A DNA stretch of 64,000 nucleotides from [Flexibacter] sp. ATCC 35208 (lineage in GTDB: Bacteria; Bacteroidota; Bacteroidia; Chitinophagales; Chitinophagaceae). Positions 59,208 through 64,000 of the stretch are shown piece after piece. Position 1 is the first letter of the stretch, and every line of letters begins with the position of its first letter. The DNA is taken from assembly GCF_001975825.1 (NCBI RefSeq), contig NZ_MTKN01000012.1, forward strand, positions 82,578-146,577, written 5' to 3'. Below the pieces are notes generated by a model that saw nothing but the letters and a program-made list of their open reading frames with translations, ran no database searches and was not told the DNA's origin. The position numbers and the translations under genes were made by a program.

Positions 59208-59873
59208 ATGTACGACATCCGATTAGTGATAGCTGATGATCATGAGATATTCCGTGATGGCCTGGCACTGATGCTTTCCAGACAACCAAATATTAATCTG
59301 GTAGGTCAGGCAGGTGATGGCAGGGAATTGCTGGAACTATTGGAAACGACAGCAGTAGATGTGGTCATGACCGATCTGAAAATGCCATTGATGGATGGCA
59401 TTACCGCTACCCGCACTTTATTACAACGGTTTCCCCATATCAGGATCATTGCGCTTTCTATGTTTGATGAAGAGGAATTGATTGTGGAGATGCTGGAGGC
59501 AGGGGCGAAAGGGTATTTGCTTAAAAATGCAGATAAACAGGAAATTGTGGAAGCGATCACCAGTGTGTTTGACGATAAGATCTTTTATTGCAGACAGACG
59601 AGTTCCAAGCTGGCTTCGATGATTGTGAGGAGCCGGTTCAACCCTTACCGTGATGCACACCCGATTATATTTACGGATCGGGAAAAGGAGATTATCCGGT
59701 TGATTTGTTTACAGTATACTGCCCAGCAGATCGGGGAGAAGATATTTTTGAGCAAACGGACAGTGGAAGGTCACCGGACAAGGATTTTGGAAAAAATGAA
59801 TGTAAAGAATACGGCTGGAGTGGTCGTGTTTGCGTTAAAGAATAATTTGATAAGTGAGGCGGAGTTATTGTAA
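59208..59873 (+). CDS. NarL/LuxR-family response regulator
   Basis: 221 aa. Receiver domain about 4-120: VIADDHEIFRDG acidic pair, phospho-Asp in VDVVMTDLKMPLMDG, Lys in GYLLKNADK. LuxR helix-turn-helix about 150-215: FTDREKEIIRLICLQYTAQQ, KTVEG-type KRTVEGHRTRI. Cognate of the histidine kinase 52 nt upstream. Confidence 0.94.
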   Translation: MYDIRLVIADDHEIFRDGLALMLSRQPNINLVGQAGDGRELLELLETTAVDVVMTDLKMPLMDGITATRTLLQRFPHIRIIALSMFDEEELIVEMLEAGAKGYLLKNADKQEIVEAITSVFDDKIFYCRQTSSKLASMIVRSRFNPYRDAHPIIFTDREKEIIRLICLQYTAQQIGEKIFLSKRTVEGHRTRILEKMNVKNTAGVVVFALKNNLISEAELL

Positions 59874-59922
59874 AAGCCCCCCTCCTTGATTACATTTGTC
59901 CTATCAACATTCATTAGGACCT

Positions 59923-60501
59923 ATGACACGTATCACAATCATCCGACACGGAAGTACTTCATGGAACAAGCAAGGCAGAATGCAAGGCAGCACAGATATA
60001 CCGCTGGATGAAGAGGGTATTGAACAGGCACAAAAACTGGGGGCCAGACTGGCAGCTGAACAACCCTGGGATATTATTTACACCAGTCATCTTTCCAGGG
60101 CGAAAAAAACCGGAGAAATCATTGCTGAAGCCATCGGCCTCTCACCGGTACTGACAGATGAAAGACTGCGCGAAGTTTCCGGTGGTCAGACAGAAGGTAC
60201 GGTGGAAGAAGACAGAATTGCCAAATGGGGACCCGACTGGCGCCAGCTGGATCTGGGAATGGAACGTGCCGATGCTGTATACGAAAGAGGCGTAGCATTT
60301 ATGAAAGACCTTTTGGAAGAACATGCCGGCAAACGGATCCTCATCGTGAGTCATGGAAGCTTTATCCGCCATATGCTCCGTCACCTGACACCTGAATTTG
60401 AACTGACCGAACACCTGAAGAATACAGGCGTATCAAGACTTGTGGTAGATGATACTGAATGGTTCTGCGACCTGTATAATTGTACGACTCATCTGGATTA
60501 A
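59923..60501 (+). CDS. Histidine phosphatase family protein (phosphoglycerate-mutase fold)
   Basis: 192 aa from ATG 59923 (MTRITIIRHGSTSWNKQGRM); the frame opens earlier with TTG. Catalytic RHG motif IIRHGSTSWN, second His in ILIVSHGSFIRHML, acid Glu in LREVSGGQTEG. Similar to CobC/GpmB-type phosphatases; substrate unknown. It follows the response regulator gene by 50 nt and precedes a hydrolase by 22 nt. Confidence 0.9.
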   Translation: MTRITIIRHGSTSWNKQGRMQGSTDIPLDEEGIEQAQKLGARLAAEQPWDIIYTSHLSRAKKTGEIIAEAIGLSPVLTDERLREVSGGQTEGTVEEDRIAKWGPDWRQLDLGMERADAVYERGVAFMKDLLEEHAGKRILIVSHGSFIRHMLRHLTPEFELTEHLKNTGVSRLVVDDTEWFCDLYNCTTHLD

Positions 60502-60523
60502 TTATTTTAAATAAATTCCTGTT

Positions 60524-61300
60524 ATGAAACCCACGACTTCCGGATATGCACCCGCAAATGGATTAGACCTCTATTATGAAATTTATGGCAGTGGAGATCC
60601 ACTGGTATTGATTCATGGTGGCGGCTCTACTATTGAGAGCAATTTTGGCTATTTCATTCCCCTGCTGACTGGCGATCGCCAGATCATTGCCATGGAGCTA
60701 CAGGCACATGGGCATACGAAAGACCGGGGCACTCCCACCAGTTTTGAACAGGATGCAGATGATGTAGCTGCATTACTGGCTTTTTTGAATATTCCACAGG
60801 CAGAAATACTGGGGTTTAGCAATGGCGGGAATACTGCTATGCAACTGGCCGCACGACATCCGCAGGTGGTAAAAAAGCTGGTGATCGCATCTTCGTTTTA
60901 TAAGAGAGATGGGCTGTTTAAAGGTTTCTTTGATTTTATGAATACTGCCAGCCTGGATAATATGCCGATGGGATTGCAGGAGGCATACCTGGCTATCAAT
61001 AATGATCGTGCAGCATTGGAGATCATGCATAACCGTGATCGTGACAGGATGTTGGGCTTTCAGGACTGGCCGGATGAGATGCTTAGGAATATTACCTCCC
61101 CTACCCTCATTATTGGAGGGGATCAGGATGTGATGGTGCCGGAGCATTTTGTGGAGATGTTTAGATTATTTCCGAAGGCACAGCTGGCGATATTGCCCGG
61201 TGGTCATGGCGGATATCTGGGAGAGGTGACGCAAAGACATTTATCAGGGGAGCAGCCGGAAATAGCGGCGAAACTGATATTGGCGTTTCTGAATAGTTAG
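60524..61300 (+). CDS. Alpha/beta hydrolase
   Basis: 258 aa. Oxyanion motif LVLIHGGGSTIESNF, nucleophile elbow ILGFSNGGNTAMQLA (Ser), acid Asp in LIIGGDQDVMVP and His in ILPGGHGGYLGE. No signal peptide. Substrate unknown; general ester or peptide hydrolase of the AB_hydrolase_1 type. The last 27 nt are repeated 49 bp downstream. Confidence 0.9.
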   Translation: MKPTTSGYAPANGLDLYYEIYGSGDPLVLIHGGGSTIESNFGYFIPLLTGDRQIIAMELQAHGHTKDRGTPTSFEQDADDVAALLAFLNIPQAEILGFSNGGNTAMQLAARHPQVVKKLVIASSFYKRDGLFKGFFDFMNTASLDNMPMGLQEAYLAINNDRAALEIMHNRDRDRMLGFQDWPDEMLRNITSPTLIIGGDQDVMVPEHFVEMFRLFPKAQLAILPGGHGGYLGEVTQRHLSGEQPEIAAKLILAFLNS

Positions 61301-61351
61301 GTAGGTCACCGGTACCCAGATACAGATATTAGCGTTTCTGAATAGTTAAGT
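61274..61351 (+). repeat. Duplicated 3' end of the alpha/beta hydrolase gene
   Basis: CTGATATTGGCGTTTCTGAA.. with the stop (61274-61300) recurs at 61323-61349 as CAGATATTAGCGTTTCTGAA.., offset 49 bp, about 3 mismatches in 27. The spare copy keeps the frame AFLNS and stop. Confidence 0.85.
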
Positions 61352-61366
61352 ATGTAACTTGCAAAT

Positions 61367-62197
61367 ATGATCAAGTACAGGCAATTCGAACCGGTAATTA
61401 TTGAGACAAGGGAAATCCTGACAGAAGCATATACTACCCATAGCCATACCTATCATGAATTCTTCCTCATCCGTTCCGGAACAGGCAAGCATATATTTCG
61501 TAACCAGGAGGTGTCTTTTCAAAAAGGAGATCTCTTTTTTATTGCACCCGGCGAACCACATTCATTCCTGATTCCCCGCGTGGCAAAGGCAACGCTGATC
61601 AAGTTTAGTGACGACCTGCGCTCATTACTAAAAACATATGTCAACAAGTGGGATATTGATGGCGTAGTAATGGCCAGTGCCAAATCGCCGTTGAATGCCT
61701 ACATTCCGCTGAGCACTGAAGATAAGGTCATTGTGACACATATCTTCAATGCAGTGGAAGCCATGAAAGATCAGACGATGCTGAATGAACAACTGATCTT
61801 ACATCAGCTGGTTTCGCTCATCGTGATTATGGAACGTAACCTGACAGACAGGCGGTATCCCAATCCTGACAGGCTCATTGTTGACCAGATGGTCAAGCAT
61901 ATACATAAGCATATGAAGCTACCGTTGCTGCTCACTTCACAGCATATGTCGGAGGTGTTCAATATTCCTGCTACCTATATCGGCGCGTATTTTAAGCGGC
62001 ATATGGGGCAGTCATTGAAGGCATATATCAATGAGTGCAGGATGGTGATGATAGGCCGTATGATCAGGAAGAACAATGTTCCCGTTTCGGTGATCAGTCA
62101 TGACTTTGGGTTTACGGATGAAAGTCATTTTCTGAAAACGTTTAAGAAGTTTTACCAGATGAGTCCTACGGCATATAAGAAAGCGGTGTTGTCGTGA
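61367..62197 (+). CDS. AraC-family transcriptional regulator
   Basis: 276 aa. N-terminal cupin domain about 15-110 (THSHTYHEFFLIRSGTGKHI, QKGDLFFIAPGEPHSF), C-terminal double helix-turn-helix about 175-275 (HMSEVFNIPATYIGAYFKRH, VSVISHDFGFTDESHFLKTF, YQMSPTAYKKAV). Ligand-responsive activator type. Convergent with the siderophore-interacting protein gene (6-nt gap). Confidence 0.92.
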   Translation: MIKYRQFEPVIIETREILTEAYTTHSHTYHEFFLIRSGTGKHIFRNQEVSFQKGDLFFIAPGEPHSFLIPRVAKATLIKFSDDLRSLLKTYVNKWDIDGVVMASAKSPLNAYIPLSTEDKVIVTHIFNAVEAMKDQTMLNEQLILHQLVSLIVIMERNLTDRRYPNPDRLIVDQMVKHIHKHMKLPLLLTSQHMSEVFNIPATYIGAYFKRHMGQSLKAYINECRMVMIGRMIRKNNVPVSVISHDFGFTDESHFLKTFKKFYQMSPTAYKKAVLS

Positions 62198-62203
62198 CAA
62201 CCC

Positions 62204-63007
62204 TTACCTTGACATCGTAGCCGCACGTTCCATCATAGAACGATCTTCCGATTCGCCATGTTTCCAGTAACCGTACGCCTGCCAGCTATCACGCTTCACG
62301 CTTGTATGTTTCCGGAGTTTATCCTGTATTTCGTTCACAGCTCCATGTTCTGCGAATGCATAGATATATGAACTACCTTGCAGCGTATTTTCAATTGCAT
62401 TAAATGCTGCAGGTAAACCGGAAGTATCACCGGGATGTTCATTATACAACCAGGTAATGTCAATACCCGCCGGCTTGTTGATCGGTAACACATCTTCAGC
62501 ACCATGCACTTCAATATACGCATGGCCCTTAGCAGCAGGGCCCAGCTTTTCCAGCAATGCACTGATAACTGGTAAAGCACTATGATCACCAAAGAAATAA
62601 TAATCTTCTGCAGACCGCATAAGCTTTTTTCTATTAGCTTTCATGAGCACACCAAGTTCATCACCGGGTTCAGCATTCATAGCCCAGGCAGATGCAGGAC
62701 CGGGATTTTTATGCACGACGAAGTCGATAGCCATCTCCCCTTTCTCCGCATCAAATGATCGTAAGGTATATGTTCTCACTATCTGGTTGGGATAATCAAA
62801 CAGACTACGCGTAGCCATATCAGGCAATTCGACAGGAACAGATTTATCCTTTGGGATAATAATCTTATTATTGTCTCCTGCTTCGGCTCTCTGGTAAATC
62901 TGGATATCATCGCCGGTAAGGATAATCCGGATGTAATGAGGGGTCAGTTGTTCTCTGCGCTTTACTTTTAGGATTGCCCGCATGAGGCTATTGGGATCGA
63001 TTTGCAT
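62204..63007 (-). CDS. Siderophore-interacting protein (FAD-binding, ferric-chelate reductase-like)
   Basis: 267 aa. FAD-binding domain about 5-135 (LTPHYIRIILTGDDI, QIVRTYTLRSFDAEKGEMAI, FVVHKNPGPASAWAMNAEPG) and SIP NAD(P)H domain about 140-255 (YYFFGDHSALPVISALLEKL, SSYIYAFAEHGAVNEIQDKL), ending with KRDSWQAYGYWKHGESED. Cytoplasmic reduction of ferric siderophores with NAD(P)H. No siderophore transport gene is adjacent. Confidence 0.92.
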   Translation of the reverse strand: MQIDPNSLMRAILKVKRREQLTPHYIRIILTGDDIQIYQRAEAGDNNKIIIPKDKSVPVELPDMATRSLFDYPNQIVRTYTLRSFDAEKGEMAIDFVVHKNPGPASAWAMNAEPGDELGVLMKANRKKLMRSAEDYYFFGDHSALPVISALLEKLGPAAKGHAYIEVHGAEDVLPINKPAGIDITWLYNEHPGDTSGLPAAFNAIENTLQGSSYIYAFAEHGAVNEIQDKLRKHTSVKRDSWQAYGYWKHGESEDRSMMERAATMSR

Positions 63008-63099
63008 TGTTGAATAATTTTAGACAAAATTCCGGATAGCAGCACGGGTTTATTGGTAAATATTAAATAATCATTGGTATTTTTTTATAACTTTAGCCT

Positions 63100-63921
63100 A
63101 TGCTGACTACAGACAATCTCAGAACAATCGAAAAAGGAAGGAGAGCACACATTTATTGCAAAGTCACGGAGATTGCGCTGTTTGTGGCTACTGGCGGCTT
63201 TCTTGAAGAAGGCAACCGGCTATTGCAGGAACTATGGAAGTTCAAAAGGCGGCATGAACGCGATACCTGGCTGGCAGATACTGCATTTACGGTGTTATGG
63301 TCTGCGGCAGGTGCTGTACCTGCGGATGTACCTTTTGAGTTAGGGAATATAGATGAGATTGAAAGATCTATGCGAAATTATATTGCCATAGATAAGTGGG
63401 CGTATGAAATGCCAGCAATGCCCTGGACTTCACTATCAGGCGTAAACCTGGTGAGAAAGGCTTTTATTACAGCTGGTATGTTTAAAAACAGGGCACTGCC
63501 TGTACAGGAGAATTACGAAGATGTCACTGATTTTATGAACGACACGCTGCATGCAGTAAATCTTCAGCCAGAAGATGAGTTTCCGGTAGCTTACAAAGAA
63601 TTGCTGGCACTTGAAATGATTGAAAGACTGGCAGAAGAGGAATATGATTCTGATGAAGCATATGCATTGGGTGCAGAACTGGCAGCAAAGAATGATCAGC
63701 CTGATTCAGCAATAAAGCTGGCAAAGCATTGGGCAAAAGCACCAGTAAGACCGGCTTTGATGGCAGGTGGCAGACATATAGCACCGTTGTTATTGCAGGG
63801 GGTGATTGCAGAGGATCTGGGTTTGAATAAAGATAACGTCAACGAATATCTCGAAGAGGCGATCATAGCATTGAATAAAAGCACAATGAAACGCGGCTGG
63901 TTAAGTTGGGCCGGGTTTTAA
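63100..63921 (+). CDS. Helical protein of unknown function, 273 aa
   Basis: Mostly alpha-helical with TPR-like spacing (EEGNRLLQELWKFKRRHERD, YDSDEAYALGAELAAKNDQP, PALMAGGRHIAPLLLQGVIA). No signal peptide. Family not recognised. Divergent from the SIP gene, with TAACTTTA 13 nt before the ATG as a possible -7 box. The 3' end CAATGAAACGCGGCTGGTT recurs in altered form 51 bp downstream. Confidence 0.65.
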   Translation: MLTTDNLRTIEKGRRAHIYCKVTEIALFVATGGFLEEGNRLLQELWKFKRRHERDTWLADTAFTVLWSAAGAVPADVPFELGNIDEIERSMRNYIAIDKWAYEMPAMPWTSLSGVNLVRKAFITAGMFKNRALPVQENYEDVTDFMNDTLHAVNLQPEDEFPVAYKELLALEMIERLAEEEYDSDEAYALGAELAAKNDQPDSAIKLAKHWAKAPVRPALMAGGRHIAPLLLQGVIAEDLGLNKDNVNEYLEEAIIALNKSTMKRGWLSWAGF

Positions 63922-63953
63922 ATGAAGATACACTCAATGAAACGAGGATAGTT
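63884..63953 (+). repeat. Possible duplicate of the 3' end of the last gene
   Basis: CAATGAAACGCGGCTGGTT (63884-63902) and CAATGAAACGAGGATAGTT (63935-63953): 16 of 19 positions equal, offset 51 bp. Short, so the evidence is moderate. Confidence 0.5.
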
Positions 63954-64000
63954 CTATCAGGTGGATATTAAATAACGTTCTTTAAAGAAATAAGCCCAAT

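Overview
The window looks like a chromosomal segment of a Bacteroidota bacterium, most likely Chitinophagaceae (Chitinophaga-like). The grounds are two SusC/SusD-type loci, many TlpA/DUF4369 proteins, an ECF sigma/FecR pair, a T9SS C-terminal sorting domain on a GH5 enzyme, MacB/FtsX permeases of the Bacteroidota type, GSCFA, PKD-like and DUF4843/DUF1735 lipoproteins, and TAnnTTTG-type promoter boxes. The genus is an inference from family content; no rRNA is present.

Layout. 1-3.6 kb: the 3' end of a Sus-like locus (SusD tail, DUF4843 lipoprotein, PKD-like lipoprotein, TlpA). 3.7-7.5 kb: a lone ECF sigma factor, a PIN-domain protein with a small partner gene, and a secreted GH5 glucanase with duplicated discoidin domains. 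7.7-12.9 kb: two tandem FtsX permeases and a GreA-like factor. 12.98-18.14 kb: a degraded mobile island. Two halves of an IS4-family transposase with matching 17-bp inverted repeats bracket Rhs C-terminal tips, orphan immunity-type genes and an IS5 remnant; several reading frames are broken. 18.2-18.9 kb: a gene with an in-frame stop. 19-32.3 kb: one long minus-strand Sus-like locus: sigma, FecR, SusC, SusD, DUF1735 lipoprotein, then five periplasmic-type proteins, four of them thioredoxin-fold and one a trypsin-like protease. 32.8-47.7 kb: ordinary metabolic and envelope genes (lipoprotein, tRNA-Lys, penicillin acylase family, bioF, miaE, patatin/BamA, MHS transporter, GSCFA, HMG-CoA lyase-like, rlmB, NUDIX, GNAT-DinB fusion). 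47.7-56.9 kb: EamA exporter, a 47-codon small gene, PLP decarboxylase, an alkylation-repair operon (ArsR-Ada fusion, alkA, ogt), two MocR-type regulators, ArsR and MarR regulators. 57-64 kb: a lipoprotein/membrane protein/histidine kinase/LuxR regulator operon, phosphatase, hydrolase, AraC regulator, siderophore-interacting protein and an unrecognised protein.

How genes work together. The 32.3-19.1 kb locus reads as one import system: outer-membrane SusCD under FecIR-type trans-envelope control, with a set of exported disulfide-handling proteins and a protease. The 52.6-50.5 kb operon reads as a compact adaptive response in which the methylation-sensing Ada zinc domain sits on an ArsR-type DNA-binding domain, with two matching palindromes just upstream. 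The 57.2-59.9 kb operon is a candidate signalling unit.

The most unusual signal is not a gene. In the right half of the window many genes have their own 3' end, including the stop codon, repeated once or several times into the downstream spacer. The clearest cases are bioF (about 43-bp units), the ArsR-Ada gene (about 25-bp units), rlmB (51 nt repeated at a 73-bp offset), the alpha/beta hydrolase (49-bp offset) and the MarR gene (25/26-bp units); weaker cases follow the NUDIX, decarboxylase and terminal genes. The second most unusual is the island of Rhs tip/immunity remnants held between two IS4 halves.
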